A stretch of DNA of 64,000 bases from an uncultured Oscillospiraceae bacterium (GCA_910587205.1 CAJULZ010000003.1:1-64000), one strand, 5' to 3'; positions 6,982-15,343 are shown, counted from the stretch's first letter. A program made the numbers and translations. The notes: generated by a model not told the origin, from the sequence alone.

Positions 6982-8286
6982 TTACACGAACACCAGGGAG
7001 ATCACGGGCACATAGGTCAGGATCAGCAGCAGGATAATTGCCACAAGCAGGAATGGGAATACCCACTTGAACATGTCCTCCATTTTGATCTTTGCCACGG
7101 CGGCGCCCACGAACAGGTTGCAGCCATAGGGCGGGGTGCACAGGCCGAAGGCCAGGTTTACCGCCATGATCACCGCGAAATGGATGGGGTCGACGCCCAG
7201 GCTCACAATGGTGGGCAGCAGCATGGGCGCCATGATGGTGATGGCGGGCACGGTGTCCAGGAAGCAGCCGATGACCAGCAGGATCACGTTGATGACCAGC
7301 AGCACCACCATGGGGTTGCTGGACACGTTGGTGAGGAAGGTGGTAATGGCCTGGGGCACCTGCTCGAAGGTCATGAAGGTGGAAAACACGGTGGAATAGC
7401 CCAGCAGGAAGGAGGTGGCGCCGTTGAGCACCGCCGCGCCCACCAGGGTCTGGTACAGGGCTTTCCAGTCCATGTCCTTGTACACAAACACGGAGACGAT
7501 CACCGAGTACACCACAGACACGGCGGCGGCCTCGGTGGGGGTGAAGAAGCCGGAGTAGATGCCGCCCAGGATGATGACCGGGGCCAGCAGGGCCCAGAAC
7601 CCATCCTTGGTGGCCTTGCCCACCCGCTTCAGCCGGGTCCAGAGGACCTGCTTCAGAGGCATCTTTTCCGCCTTGACGGGGACATCGGTCTTGGTGCGCA
7701 TGCAGATTAATACGTTGACCACCAGGAAGGTGACGCCGATGAGGATGCCGGGCAGGATGCCCGCCTTGAACAGATCAGGCACGGAGGTCTTGGTGGTGGC
7801 GCCATACAGCACGAAGGACAGGGAGGGCGGGATAATGGGGCCTACGGTGCCGCCGAAGCACACCAGCGTGGCGGCGTAAGCGGGATCATAGCCCTTTTCC
7901 TTCATCTCGGGGATCATCATGCCGCCGATGGCGGCGGTGGTGGCCATGCCGGAGCCGGACAGCGCGCCGAAGAACATGCACGCCACCATGGCCACGCAGC
8001 CCACCGCGCCGGTGAGGAAGTCCACCAGGGCGGAGGCAAACTCCACGATTCGTTTGGCGATGCCGCCTGTGGAAATCACGGAACCGGCCAGCATGAAGAA
8101 CGGGATGGCCATGACCGTGAAGGAGAAAATGCCCGAGTAACAATACTGGGCGTTAACCACCATGTTCAGGTCGGAGCAGTAGAACATCGCCACCATGGTG
8201 GCCCCGCCGATGGCGAAGCCCACGGGCACGCCCACCATCAGCATGATGATCAGGATGACCAGCAGGACAACGAGTGCGGTATTCAT
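6982..8286 (-). CDS. dctM: TRAP transporter large permease (DctM)
   Basis: 434 aa, about 12 membrane helices, with DctM-type segments such as FMLAGSVISTGGIAKRI, GGTVGPIIPPSLSFVLYG and FLDTVPAITIMAPMLLP. Together with DctQ and DctP it forms a Na+/H+-driven tripartite importer for carboxylates or amino-acid-like acids. Its ATG overlaps the dctQ stop (ATGA). It is the last gene of the sigma-54-driven kdd operon, so the substrate is probably an intermediate or precursor of lysine fermentation; the exact compound cannot be read from sequence. Confidence 0.92.
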   Translation of the reverse strand: MNTALVVLLVILIIMLMVGVPVGFAIGGATMVAMFYCSDLNMVVNAQYCYSGIFSFTVMAIPFFMLAGSVISTGGIAKRIVEFASALVDFLTGAVGCVAMVACMFFGALSGSGMATTAAIGGMMIPEMKEKGYDPAYAATLVCFGGTVGPIIPPSLSFVLYGATTKTSVPDLFKAGILPGILIGVTFLVVNVLICMRTKTDVPVKAEKMPLKQVLWTRLKRVGKATKDGFWALLAPVIILGGIYSGFFTPTEAAAVSVVYSVIVSVFVYKDMDWKALYQTLVGAAVLNGATSFLLGYSTVFSTFMTFEQVPQAITTFLTNVSSNPMVVLLVINVILLVIGCFLDTVPAITIMAPMLLPTIVSLGVDPIHFAVIMAVNLAFGLCTPPYGCNLFVGAAVAKIKMEDMFKWVFPFLLVAIILLLILTYVPVISLVFV

Positions 8287-8822
8287 GCGTCCATGCCCCC
8301 TTCCTCAACGCCGGGTTTGCCGTTTTTCAGGCGCACCATGGATTCCACAATGCTGCCCACACAGCGCAGCATCATCAGGGCGCAGCCCAGCACCACGGCC
8401 AGGTACCCCCAGGAGGTGCTGATCTTGATGCCGGCATAGGGGGACGTCCACTGGCTGATCACCAGGGACACGCCATAGTAGAACGTAACGGCGCAAATCA
8501 GGATGACAATGATATCGGACACGATATTGCACACCTGGGCCGCCCGGTAGGGCAGACGGTCGGTGAGCATGGTGATCTTGATGTGCTCGCCCTTGCGTTG
8601 GGCAATGCTGATGCCCAGCCAGGAGATCCACACGAACAGGAACTTGCCCAGTTCCTCGGACCAGTACAGGGAATGGTTAGCCTTACGCATGATAACCTGA
8701 ACAAAGATGATCAGCACCATGGCGGAAAACAGAGCCACAAGAACGATCTCCTCGATCCGGTTGAGCGCGTCGATAACGCGTTTGAACATTTTCATAGAAA
8801 CCTGGGGTGCGGAGGACCGCAC
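8283..8822 (-). CDS. dctQ: TRAP transporter small permease (DctQ)
   Basis: Four membrane helices in a protein of about 170-179 aa, with the DctQ signature FVQVIMRKANHSLYWSEELGKFLFVW. A GTG at 8822 is favoured by AAAGGAGGAGG just upstream; an ATG at 8795 (MKMFKRVIDAL) has only a weak site and is the alternative. Located between dctP and dctM, overlapping dctM by 4 nt. It couples the large permease to the substrate-loaded DctP. Confidence 0.88.
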   Translation of the reverse strand: MRSSAPQVSMKMFKRVIDALNRIEEIVLVALFSAMVLIIFVQVIMRKANHSLYWSEELGKFLFVWISWLGISIAQRKGEHIKITMLTDRLPYRAAQVCNIVSDIIVILICAVTFYYGVSLVISQWTSPYAGIKISTSWGYLAVVLGCALMMLRCVGSIVESMVRLKNGKPGVEEGGMDA

Positions 8823-8848
8823 CCTCCTCCTCCTTTTCTCGCAGGTTG

Positions 8849-8876
8849 GGGCGGCGGGCCGGGAGGCCCGCCGCCC
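8849..8876 (-). promoter_or_regulatory. stable intercistronic hairpin between dctP and dctQ
   Basis: A 12-bp perfect GC stem (GGGCGGCGGGCC, loop GGGA) lies between the dctP stop and the dctQ start with no T run after it. Such hairpins often protect the upstream mRNA segment, giving more binding protein than permease. Role inferred. Confidence 0.45.
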
Positions 8877-8912
8877 AGGGGTTTTCTAACGGAGGTGATT
8901 GGGGGCGGCAGA

Positions 8913-10010
8913 TTATTGCGGTACGGTGGCCAGCCAGCGGTCCATCATCTCGTCGCCGATGCGCTCACGCCACATATCGTACAGAGGCTGCACGGACTCC
9001 TTGAACGCGGCAACTTCTTCATCAGTGAGCTCCTCGACGGTAGCGCCCTCGTCCTTGAAGCGCTGAATGTAGCTCATCTCATTGGCACGCTCCTCGTCAC
9101 GCTGCTGCTTGCAGGCCAGGGTCACGGCCTCTTCAATCAGGGCGCGGTCCTCGGCGGACAGGGAGTTGATCCAGTCCAGGGAGCACACGATGGGGAACGG
9201 GGAGCTGGCGTGGTTGGTAATGGTGACATAGGGGGCGATCTCATGGATGGAGAAGTCGTTGAACACACCCAGGGAGTGGTCCAGGGCCTCCACGGTGCCG
9301 GTGGACAGGGAGGTGATCACCTCGCCCCAGGACATGGGGGTGGGGTTGGCGCCCATATCCTTCCACATCTCGATGTTCAGTTCGTCCTGGGCAATGCGGA
9401 TCTTCTGGCCCTTCAGGTCGTCACTATTGTGGTAGCAACCGGTGCGGCTGATGACCTGGCGCATACCGTTGTAGTACATGCCGATGCAGTAGTAGCCGGC
9501 GTCGGCCAGGGTCTCGTTGAACAGCTCCAGGCCGCCGTTCTCAAAGGTGCCCTTCTCCCAGTCCTCGTAGGTGGGGTACAGGAAGGGCAGGTCCACGCAG
9601 CTGGAGGCAGGGCCGGAGATGGAGCTGACCACGGAGGACAGGTCGAATTCCATGGTGAGGGTACCCAGCTTCACGCCGGCCACCATATCGGGGGAGTCGC
9701 CCAGCTGGCCGTCGGGATAGACCTCGACCTTGAAGCGGCCGGGAGCCTTCTCCTCCAGGTACTGGCCGATCCACTCACTCCACACATGGGTGGAACGGGT
9801 GGAGGAATCGGTGTGGCCGATCTTGATCACAATGGGGTCGCCGGAGGTGGTGTTGTCGTCCTGATCCTGAGTGGGCTGGCTGTTTTCTGCAGGGGGCTGG
9901 GAGCTGCCCGTGGGGCCGTTATTGTCGCTGGGGCGGCTGCAAGAAGCCAGCAGGGTGAGGCACATCGCGGCGCTCAGCGCGAGGGCGATCCACTTTTTCA
10001 TTTTCATCAT
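8913..10010 (-). CDS. dctP: TRAP transporter substrate-binding lipoprotein (DctP)
   Basis: 365 aa with a lipoprotein signal peptide (basic start, hydrophobic core, LLASC at residues 21-25) and a Ser/Asn/Pro-rich tether, then a DctP fold: IKIGHTDSSTRSTHVWSEW, VKLGTLTMEFDLSS, and the characteristic GMYYNGMRQVISRTGCYHNSDDLKGQKIRI with the conserved Arg that binds a substrate carboxylate. GAGGAGA precedes tandem ATG codons at 10010/10007. Captures substrate outside the membrane for DctQM. It follows kce in the same operon. Confidence 0.92.
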   Translation of the reverse strand: MMKMKKWIALALSAAMCLTLLASCSRPSDNNGPTGSSQPPAENSQPTQDQDDNTTSGDPIVIKIGHTDSSTRSTHVWSEWIGQYLEEKAPGRFKVEVYPDGQLGDSPDMVAGVKLGTLTMEFDLSSVVSSISGPASSCVDLPFLYPTYEDWEKGTFENGGLELFNETLADAGYYCIGMYYNGMRQVISRTGCYHNSDDLKGQKIRIAQDELNIEMWKDMGANPTPMSWGEVITSLSTGTVEALDHSLGVFNDFSIHEIAPYVTITNHASSPFPIVCSLDWINSLSAEDRALIEEAVTLACKQQRDEERANEMSYIQRFKDEGATVEELTDEEVAAFKESVQPLYDMWRERIGDEMMDRWLATVPQ

Positions 10011-10081
10011 GTTCTCCTCTCGTTTTATACGGTACGGTTAAGTATCCTCTGTCCAAACGGCGTCATTGCCGCAAAACAGAC

Positions 10082-10903
10082 TCAGGGGTTGAGGCCCAGG
10101 ATGGCCCGGGCTTCGGCGGGGGTGGCCACCGGCCGGCCCAGCAGGGCGGCCATGTCCGCCACCTTTTTCACCAGCTCGCCGTTGCTCTTGGCCAGGACGC
10201 CGCGGCCCAGGTACAGGTTGTCCTCAAAGCCCACGCGGACGTTGCCGCCCATGGGGATGGCGATGGCGGCCAGGTCAAAGGCGGATTTGCCGATGCCGGT
10301 GGCGGTCCAGGTGGAGCCGGCCGGGATGGCCTTGACCATCCAGTCCAGGTTGCCGGCGGAAGGCGGCGTGCAGCCGGGGACACCCAGCACAAAGTTAAAC
10401 TGCATAGGCGCGCCGGGCAGCAGGCCCTTTTTGACCATTCTCAGCACAGTGTCAATGTGCCCCATCTCGAAGCATTCATACTCCGGCTTGATGTGGTTCT
10501 CCAGCATCCGCTTGCCGAACGCCCGCATGGTGGGCATATCGTTGACGAAAATCTCGTCCCCGAAGTTGCAGGTACCGCAGTCCAGCGTGGCCATTTCGGG
10601 CATCAGCTCGGTAGGCTGGAGGCGCTCCTCCGGGGTCATGCCGGTGGCGCCGCCGGTGGACGGGATCTGGATCACGCCGGGGCAGGCCGCCCGGATGGCG
10701 TCCATCACCACGCGGAACCGCTCCCGGTCCTGGGTGGGGGCGCCGTCGTCCCAGCGGACGTGGACGTGGATGATGGAGGCGCCGGCGTCGTAAGCGCTCT
10801 TGGCCTCCCGCACCATCTCGTCCAAGGTATACGGGACCGCGGGGTTCTGCTCCTTGGTGACCTCCGCGCCGCAGATGGCTGCGGTGATGATGAGTTTTTC
10901 CGT
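10082..10903 (-). CDS. kce: 3-keto-5-aminohexanoate cleavage enzyme (Kce)
   Basis: Converts 3-keto-5-aminohexanoate and acetyl-CoA to L-3-aminobutyryl-CoA and acetoacetate in lysine fermentation. BKACE-family (DUF849) features: zinc-binding HVHVR, the substrate loop IPSTGGATGM, and the conserved Glu in RVGFEDNLYLGRG. The first ATG/GTG/TTG-type codon is a TTG at 10825, which would cut off the first strand (EKLIITAAICGAEVTKEQNP). The frame is open upstream, and AAAGGGGAG ends 6 nt before the codon ACG at 10903; with ACG as start the protein is 273 aa, the family length. So either ACG is used or an ATG was mutated or misread. Confidence 0.85.
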   Translation of the reverse strand, partial: TEKLIITAAICGAEVTKEQNPAVPYTLDEMVREAKSAYDAGASIIHVHVRWDDGAPTQDRERFRVVMDAIRAACPGVIQIPSTGGATGMTPEERLQPTELMPEMATLDCGTCNFGDEIFVNDMPTMRAFGKRMLENHIKPEYECFEMGHIDTVLRMVKKGLLPGAPMQFNFVLGVPGCTPPSAGNLDWMVKAIPAGSTWTATGIGKSAFDLAAIAIPMGGNVRVGFEDNLYLGRGVLAKSNGELVKKVADMAALLGRPVATPAEARAILGLNP

Positions 10904-10932
10904 AAAGATCTCCCCTTTCTCTGATTTGGCGG

Positions 10933-11967
10933 TTACTTGCAGTAGCGCTGGATAAAGTACTCCCTCAGCTTGTCCTCCCGGCGGACGATGTCAAAGGCGA
11001 TTTCCGCATGGCCGGGATAATAGCCGTTGCCGATGAGCATGGGCACGTGCTTGCCCACGCCCTCCGCACCCAGGGATGCCTTGACGAAGTCGGTGCTCAT
11101 GCTGAAGAAATAAATCATGCCCTCGTCCTTAGTTACCAGGATGGTGGCAAGCTCTGTGTCCGCCACGCTCACGGTGCTCACGGCAAAGTCGGCCAGCTTC
11201 CCGCCCATGGCCTCCATGTAGCGCTGGTAGGCGTCCAGGGGCTGCTGCCCGTTGGCCTGGATGACCACGTCGGCCACACCCAGGGATTTGACGATCTCGC
11301 ACTGCTCAGCGGAGTACTCCATGCACACCACCGTGCCCGTGGGGGAAACACGCTTTTTCGCTTCCGCCAGGCACAGCAGGCCCGCCTTGCCCGCGCCCAT
11401 GACCACCACGGTATCCCCCACCTTGGCATTGACCGACACCTGGGCCGGGGCCCCGGCCACATCCATCAGGGCCAGGCTGAGCTGGTCGCCCAGATCCTCG
11501 GGAAGCTTAGTGTAAATGCCCGTTTCAAACAGCACCGCGTCCGCCTTGCAGTAGACCTGCTCGGTGTCCACGTCGATGCCGGTGATCTCATAGATCTTCA
11601 GCGGGGTTAGGGACAGGGACACCAGTGTGGCGATCTTGTCCCCCACCTTCACCTTGGCGGAGGCGGCAAGGTCCGCGCCAATCTCCTTCACCCGGCCGAT
11701 GAGGATGCCGCCGGACTTGCTCACCGGGTCCTGGAACTTGCCCCGGTCATTGACGATATCCAGGATGGCGGCGGCGATTTTCTCCTTGTCCCCGCCGCAC
11801 TCCCGCTTGATGCGCCCGAAGGCGGTGGCGGTAGGCTGAAGAGCGATCACATCGATCAAAATCTCGTTGTCAAAAATGTGGGGGTCGTTGCTGATCTGTT
11901 CCGCCGCCTGGGGCAGCAGTCCCTTGGGCGAAATGACGCGGTGGTTGCCGTATTTATCCGCTCTCAT
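10933..11967 (-). CDS. kdd: L-erythro-3,5-diaminohexanoate dehydrogenase (Kdd)
   Basis: 344 aa from ATG 11967 (GGGAGG 8 nt upstream). Oxidatively deaminates 3,5-diaminohexanoate to 3-keto-5-aminohexanoate with NAD(P)+. Medium-chain dehydrogenase-like layout: N-terminal region with the family motif IVNDRGKFQDPVSKSGGILIG, then a Rossmann fold with VVVMGAGKAGLLCLAEA at about 170-190. It is the first gene of the operon kdd-kce-dctPQM, 45 nt behind a sigma-54 promoter start. Upstream lies the activator gene, which carries a related domain. Confidence 0.92.
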   Translation of the reverse strand: MRADKYGNHRVISPKGLLPQAAEQISNDPHIFDNEILIDVIALQPTATAFGRIKRECGGDKEKIAAAILDIVNDRGKFQDPVSKSGGILIGRVKEIGADLAASAKVKVGDKIATLVSLSLTPLKIYEITGIDVDTEQVYCKADAVLFETGIYTKLPEDLGDQLSLALMDVAGAPAQVSVNAKVGDTVVVMGAGKAGLLCLAEAKKRVSPTGTVVCMEYSAEQCEIVKSLGVADVVIQANGQQPLDAYQRYMEAMGGKLADFAVSTVSVADTELATILVTKDEGMIYFFSMSTDFVKASLGAEGVGKHVPMLIGNGYYPGHAEIAFDIVRREDKLREYFIQRYCK

Positions 11968-12022
11968 AAGAAAAACCTCCCTTGGTTTCATTGCACGGCT
12001 CCGGGTCCTTATCTCCTTCTTT

Positions 12023-12039
12023 TGCATATGGTGTGCCAA
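12023..12039 (-). promoter_or_regulatory. sigma-54 promoter of kdd-kce-dctPQM
   Basis: On the minus strand TTGGCACACCATATGCA has GG and GC exactly 10 nt apart, the -24/-12 signature of sigma-54 promoters. The start would be near 12012, about 45 nt before kdd. A short inverted repeat (ACGAT, 10 nt, ATCGT at 12210-12229) about 180 bp upstream could be the activator site, but that is weak. Confidence 0.8.
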
Positions 12040-12053
12040 AATAGGCCCTTGGA

Positions 12054-12101
12054 ATAAAAAAATTGCGCGGGGTACGGCCAAGGCGGCCTATACCCACGCG
12101 C
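12054..12101 (-). terminator. terminator of the sigma-54 activator gene
   Basis: A long imperfect hairpin (GCGCG...GGGTA...GGCC arms, 12065-12101) is followed on the minus strand by AATTTTTTTATT. It lies between the activator stop (12247) and the kdd promoter and insulates the two transcripts. A smaller inverted repeat (GCGGAAA/TTTCCGC, 12128-12154) lies next to it. Confidence 0.7.
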
Positions 12102-12246
12102 GATTCCTTTTTTCCAGCCGGGGAGGCGCGGAAAAATTTTTCAAAACTTTCCGCCCAATCCCGGTGATCCTGCCGTCTCATCAGTAAAAACCGATCTATT
12201 TTTGTATCGACGATTCGCAGTTGGATCGTTGTGATTTGTTTTTGAA

Positions 12247-14340
12247 TCATCTATCTTCGGAATCGGCCCCAATGCCGTATTGTTTCAGTTTGCGCACCAC
12301 CGAGGGCTGGCTGATGCCCAGCAGCTTAGCCATCTTCCGGGTAGAACCGCACTTCTGCTTGTACACGCGGAGTATGGATTCCTCATGCCGGGCCAGGATG
12401 CCTTTGAGTGTGCCAGTCTCCGGCTCTGCCGGAGACTCCGGGGGCCGGGCCCCGGACAAATCCTGTTCTACCGGCTCCTTCTTATCGTAGGCCAGGGCGG
12501 CCAGCACGTCCCGGACCTCGATGACCTGGTAATCGGTGATAATCATCAACCGCTGGATCAGGTTTTGCAGTTCTCTGATGTTTCCCCGGAAGGGCTGATT
12601 TTCCAAAAACTCCAGCGTCTGCTTGTTCAGCACCTTGTCCAGCTGGAATTCCCGGTTATACCGCTCCACAAAGTGCTCCGCCAGGGGGGCGATGTCCTGC
12701 CGCCGCTGGCGCAGGGGCAGCACAGTGATGGGGTAGACGTTGAGCCGGTAGTAGAGATCCTCCCGGAAGGTGCCCTGCCCCACCATGGCGGCCAGGTTCC
12801 GGTTGGTGGCCGCCACAATGCGTACGTCCACCTTGATGGGGTCAATGCCGCCCACCCGGACAATCTCCTTCTCCTGGATGGCCCGGAGGAGCTTGGCCTG
12901 GAAGGACAAGGGCAGCTCCCCCACTTCGTCCAGAAACAGCGTGCCCCCCTGGGCGGCCTCCCACAGGCCCATCTTTCCTTTGGCGCTGGCGCCGGTGAAG
13001 GAGCCCTTTTCATAGCCGAACAGCTCCGATTCCAGCAGGTTTTCCGGAATGGCGGCACAGTTGATTTTGATCATTGGGAAGCTCTTGCGGTCGCTGTTCT
13101 GATGGATGATCCGGGCAATAATCTCTTTGCCCACGCCTGATTCCCCGGTGATCATCACGTTGGAGGTGTACCGGGCCACCTTCTTCGCCTGGCGCAGCGT
13201 GGCCTTGGACTGGCTGCTGCGGAAAATATAGCCGCCGGCGGTGGCGGTGCTGACGTCGTTGCGGTCCTCCAGCTCCGCCTCCTGCTGGTAGTCCAGCCTG
13301 TGCCACTGCGCCCCCGCGAACTCCTGCTGGATGGCGGCCTGCATCTGCGGATAGCGCCTCAGCAGGTTCAGCGTGTACTCCGCATGGCCGTCCATGAAGC
13401 CGGTGTAGGGGATGATGGACACCTGCTTGCCAATGCCCTCGGCGGTGAGCCCGGCGAATTTGTAGTCGCACCCCAGGGTGGCAAAATAGATGGTCCCCCG
13501 GGGCTTTACCGCCACCAGGGCAGCCACCTCGGTGCTCACGGAGTTGATGCAGTTGACCACCACGTCAAACCGGCCGGCAAACGCGGGCTCCGCCCCGGCG
13601 CACAGCCGCTGGGTGTCGGTGGCGTTGAGGGCCAGCACCTCGTCGTACAGGCCGTAGTTCTCCACGGTCTCCCGGTGGGCGGCGTTGCGCACCACTCCCA
13701 CCAGGCGGCCCGTATCCCCCAGCTTGTCCCGGGCGCCGTAGCCGCTGAGCAGGCCGCTGCGCCCCCCCGCGCCCAGCACCAGCACCGACTGGCCCTGCTC
13801 TACGGTATGGTTGGTACAGGTGGCTACCCCCGCCTCGTCCATGGCGGCCAGGGCCACCCGGAGGGGGATGTCGGTGGGCTGCTTCACCACCGGAGAGGTG
13901 GCAAACAGAATGGCCTGCCCCTCCACCGTGAGCTGGGCGCAGTCGTAGTCCACAGCCAGGATGCGGTCCAGCCGAAGGGGGGTGATGGTCAGCGAGGTGA
14001 GGGACACCACCCCGTCCCCCACCGACAGGTTATAATGGTTGGGATATTCCGGCCCCATCCGGGCCACGGTCCCATAAAACATCCCGCCGGTATTTGTCAC
14101 CGGGTTGTGGAGCTTCCCCCGGTCCTGGATAATCTCCAGCACCCGGTGGCACAGCAGGCGGTCATTCTCCCCCGCCTCCTCCCGGATCTCGTTAAAGCTC
14201 ACCAAGTTGACGCTGACCACCTTTACGTCTACCAGCAGCTCGTCCGGTCGAAGCTCCATGGTGTTGTCCACCCGCCATGCCTGCTGGGGCAGGGCTGAGG
14301 CAGGCTCGACGGACCGGCCGATGCCAAAGGTATCGCTCAT
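12247..14340 (-). CDS. sigma-54 activator with an N-terminal Kdd-like dehydrogenase domain
   Basis: 697 aa. Residues about 10-345 resemble L-erythro-3,5-diaminohexanoate dehydrogenase: IIQDRGKLHNPVTNTGGMFYG matches Kdd IVNDRGKFQDPVSKSGGILIG, and a Rossmann motif GAGGRSG follows. The AAA+ domain follows: Walker A GESGVGKE (about 397), sigma-54 contact loop GSFTGA (usual GAFTGA), Walker B TLFLDEVGE. The C-terminus is a Fis/TyrR-type helix-turn-helix (STRKMAKLLGISQPSVVRKLKQYGI). AAGGAGG precedes the ATG. The enzyme-like domain takes the place of a usual sensor domain, so it probably binds a pathway intermediate or NAD(P)H. Sigma-54 promoters flank the gene on both sides. Confidence 0.88.
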   Translation of the reverse strand: MSDTFGIGRSVEPASALPQQAWRVDNTMELRPDELLVDVKVVSVNLVSFNEIREEAGENDRLLCHRVLEIIQDRGKLHNPVTNTGGMFYGTVARMGPEYPNHYNLSVGDGVVSLTSLTITPLRLDRILAVDYDCAQLTVEGQAILFATSPVVKQPTDIPLRVALAAMDEAGVATCTNHTVEQGQSVLVLGAGGRSGLLSGYGARDKLGDTGRLVGVVRNAAHRETVENYGLYDEVLALNATDTQRLCAGAEPAFAGRFDVVVNCINSVSTEVAALVAVKPRGTIYFATLGCDYKFAGLTAEGIGKQVSIIPYTGFMDGHAEYTLNLLRRYPQMQAAIQQEFAGAQWHRLDYQQEAELEDRNDVSTATAGGYIFRSSQSKATLRQAKKVARYTSNVMITGESGVGKEIIARIIHQNSDRKSFPMIKINCAAIPENLLESELFGYEKGSFTGASAKGKMGLWEAAQGGTLFLDEVGELPLSFQAKLLRAIQEKEIVRVGGIDPIKVDVRIVAATNRNLAAMVGQGTFREDLYYRLNVYPITVLPLRQRRQDIAPLAEHFVERYNREFQLDKVLNKQTLEFLENQPFRGNIRELQNLIQRLMIITDYQVIEVRDVLAALAYDKKEPVEQDLSGARPPESPAEPETGTLKGILARHEESILRVYKQKCGSTRKMAKLLGISQPSVVRKLKQYGIGADSEDR

Positions 14341-14451
14341 GGTTCCCCCTCCTTCCGGTGAAAAGCCTATCCTTTATAATAAAGCTGAAAAAGCACGCTT
14401 TATTCCCTATGAAGTGCACGCCAAGGCCACGAATGCGGCCTCCGGCGGCGC

Positions 14452-14619
14452 TTAGGACTTGTTTGAAAATTGTCAGCACGCCCAAACAAAGGCTCTTTTC
14501 CCGCCATACTTTGCCAATTTTCCTTGGAATACACAAAGTATTCCTGCGTCAAACTGGCTTCCTCCGGCGAAAAAATCCCTCCCCGCCGGGCATATTTCCA
14601 ATTTCCAAACAGCGCCTAA
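14452..14619. repeat. 168-bp MITE-like repeat, copy 1
   Basis: Ends are imperfect inverted repeats: TTAGGACTTGTTTGAAAA at the left and, read from the right end, TTAGGCGCTGTTTGGAAA (14 of 18 match). The same sequence, about 90% identical over most of its length, is found inverted at 38527-38694. It lies between the activator gene start and the kal terminator and codes for nothing convincing. Size, inverted ends and dispersal suggest a miniature inverted-repeat element moved by a transposase encoded elsewhere. Confidence 0.7.
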
Positions 14620-14723
14620 TCGCCGCTGGATTTAAAAGGATCATTTGGTACTTTTGAACTTGCTTGACTATAGTATAGCGCGCCTGCCGAAAAATTCCAA
14701 CCCAAAATGCCCTGCACGGCAAC

Positions 14724-14760
14724 AAAAAAGGGGGCCGCCGGCTTTCGCCGCCGGGCCCCC
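14724..14760 (-). terminator. terminator of kal
   Basis: GC-rich hairpin (GGGGGCC...GGCCCCC arms, 14730-14760) followed on the minus strand by CTTTTTTG, 10 nt after the kal stop codon. Confidence 0.75.
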
Positions 14761-14769
14761 TTTCCCAGT

Positions 14770-15159
14770 TTATTTCCGCTTGCAGGCCGCGGGCGTCACG
14801 CAGGTACCGCTGGCGCGGCAGACCAGCACCGGCTCATCCAGCACATCGGCGGCGGAGGCGCTGATCTCCGGCCGGGCGGTGATGACCTTATAGGCCGTAA
14901 ACACCATCTTCCGGGAGGTATTCCCCACGGACACGATCTCGCCCTTGGCCTCGATATAATCCCCGGCGTAGACGGGGGCCAGGAACTCCACGTTGTCGTA
15001 AGCGCAGAACAGGCCCTCGTCCCCATCGCAGCGGATGAGCATCTCGGTGGCCACGTCGCCAAACAGGTGGAGCATATGGGCCCCATCCACCAGGTTCCCG
15101 CCGTAGTGGGCATCCTTGGCAGACATACGCACCCGCAGCTCAGAAGTGATCTTGTTCAT
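14770..15159 (-). CDS. kal: L-3-aminobutyryl-CoA ammonia-lyase (Kal)
   Basis: 129 aa from ATG 15159 (AAAGGAG 8 nt upstream). Hot-dog fold protein with the family segments [57 protein letters not shown] and GNTSRKMVF. It removes ammonia from L-3-aminobutyryl-CoA to give crotonyl-CoA, the step after Kce on the way to butyrate. It is a monocistronic unit with its own sigma-54 promoter and terminator, separated from kdd-kce by the activator gene. kamA and kamDE, which feed this pathway, are not in the window. Confidence 0.92.
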   Translation of the reverse strand: MNKITSELRVRMSAKDAHYGGNLVDGAHMLHLFGDVATEMLIRCDGDEGLFCAYDNVEFLAPVYAGDYIEAKGEIVSVGNTSRKMVFTAYKVITARPEISASAADVLDEPVLVCRASGTCVTPAACKRK

Positions 15160-15217
15160 GACTATGATTCTCCTTTCAAATTCGGGCAGCTTGCGCTCCC
15201 CTCCTGTCTGGATAATA

Positions 15218-15234
15218 CGCAACTTTGGTGCCAA
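15218..15234 (-). promoter_or_regulatory. sigma-54 promoter of kal
   Basis: Minus-strand TTGGCACCAAAGTTGCG has the full -24 (TTGGCAC) and -12 (TTGC) elements with GG and GC 10 nt apart. Expected start near 15207, about 48 nt before the kal ATG, nearly the same leader length as at kdd. An inverted repeat CGGCTGCG/CGCAGCCG lies just upstream. Confidence 0.85.
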
Positions 15235-15290
15235 GATCGGCTGCGGAACTGTCTGCCGGGGCGTGGGGAACGCAGCCGGAGGGGCGGCAA

Positions 15291-15327
15291 ACCCGGCGTC
15301 CGGGGCTGACAACCCCGGACGCCGGGT
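15291..15327 (-). terminator. hairpin after the RCC1/SLH gene
   Basis: A 15-bp perfect stem (ACCCGGCGTCCGGGG with its complement, loop CTGACAA) lies 17 nt after the stop codon at 15344. The following T run is only three bases, so termination may be incomplete. Confidence 0.6.
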
Positions 15328-15343
15328 TCCTGTCCTAATTCGG

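Noticed and set aside
8274..10793. Very long open frame on the plus strand opposite the TRAP and kce genes
   Set aside because: It is a GC-rich shadow: His/Gly/Gln-rich composition, no ribosome site, and strong homologous genes on the other strand. The same holds for 56916-59069, 38990-40882 and similar long antisense frames.
14192..14657. Small frames inside the 168-bp repeat that look alike in both copies
   Set aside because: The similarity follows from the DNA repeat; starts, stops and ribosome sites are not conserved between the copies.
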